A stretch of 5,095 bases of DNA from Nostocaceae cyanobacterium CSSed10_463m (lineage in GTDB: Bacteria > Cyanobacteriota > Cyanobacteriia > Cyanobacteriales > Nostocaceae): NCBI GenBank assembly GCA_003556955.1, contig PWQB01000325.1, positions 1 through 5,095 on the forward strand, in the 5' to 3' direction. The number at the start of each line of letters is the position of its first letter. The first letter of the stretch is position 1. Below the pieces are notes generated by a model. The model saw nothing but the letters and a program-made list of their open reading frames with translations, was not told the origin of the DNA and did no database searches. Below, piece after piece: positions 5,037-5,095 of this stretch. A program made the position numbers and the translations under genes.

Positions 5037-5095
5037 CCACGTTGGGATTTCTGTTATAGATAGATAGTTTCTTTCTGCACTAGATAAAGATAAAC
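5034..5095 (-). CDS. C-terminal end of a probable tail fibre or other virion protein (partial)
   Basis: This frame is open from the window edge to a TAA, followed directly by an in-frame TAG (5036-5031). The other two minus-strand frames carry stops in this stretch (TAA at 5056-5054, TAG at 5082-5080). The last 18 residues read SLSSAERNYLSITEIPTW. The pattern 'L-S-x-x-E-R-N-x-L' is one I associate with C-terminal parts of phage fibre and other virion proteins, often before a trimerising tip. The next gene looks like a fibre assembly protein, and fibre plus assembly protein is a common phage gene pair, which supports the reading. The start and main body lie outside the window, so the identity is tentative; another structural protein would fit almost as well. 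Confidence 0.5.
   Translation of the reverse strand, partial: LSLSSAERNYLSITEIPTW

Noticed and set aside
1..5095. CRISPR arrays, tRNA genes, insertion sequences, terminators or promoters
   Set aside because: I saw no spaced direct repeats, cloverleaf-like segments, transposase motifs or GC-rich hairpin with T tract. Dense late-gene coding accounts for essentially the whole window.

Overview
The window is a compact stretch of tailed-bacteriophage (Caudoviricetes) virion genes, all read from the minus strand, so transcription runs from base 5095 towards base 1. The DNA is AT-rich, roughly mid-30s % GC by eye. Nearly every gene has a strong AGGAG-type ribosome binding site 6-8 bases before its ATG, so the host translates with canonical Shine-Dalgarno signals. 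I cannot name the host. No integrase, lysis enzyme, replication gene, tRNA, promoter or terminator is visible, so phage versus prophage cannot be decided. Genes are separated by about 40 bases at most or overlap, as expected for one polycistronic late operon, and no gene-free stretch reaches 300 bases.

In transcription order: (1) 5095-5034 is the last 20 codons of a probable tail fibre or other virion protein. (2) 5020-4583 is a probable tail-fibre assembly (chaperone-like) protein. (3) 4581-4213 is a small single-pass membrane protein with a His/Cys cluster and a charged C-terminal helix. (4) 4226-3852 is a small coiled-coil virion-like protein. Together these look like a fibre/accessory cassette. 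(5) 3838-3167 is a probable head-tail adaptor, (6) 3170-2730 a probable tail terminator, (7) 2720-2037 a two-domain beta-rich, probably Ig-like, virion protein, and (8) 2040-1639 an HK97 gp10 / Mu gpG-like head-tail joining or tail completion protein. (9, 10) 1602-1186 and 1175-738 are two tandem paralogues that look like tail tube proteins. (11) 702/699-79 is a probable tail assembly chaperone (lambda gpG role).

The last gene carries the clearest special signal. A run of nine A's lies just before its stop codon, and the -1 frame stays open from there to the window edge, encoding a T-domain-like motif (LTPAEFREWVSYRED). The +1 frame closes quickly. This is the layout of the programmed -1 frameshift that makes the G and GT tail chaperones of long-tailed phages, and it predicts a tape measure gene just beyond base 1.

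The connector genes build the head-to-tail joint, the tube paralogues form the tail, and the chaperone pair loads tube subunits onto the tape measure. No sheath gene is seen before the tube genes, which favours a non-contractile (siphovirus-like) tail, although the window is too short to exclude a contractile one. Unusual points are the fibre/chaperone/membrane-protein cassette upstream of the connector genes and the doubled tube gene. Function calls rest on sequence patterns recognised by eye and on gene order; no database search was possible.
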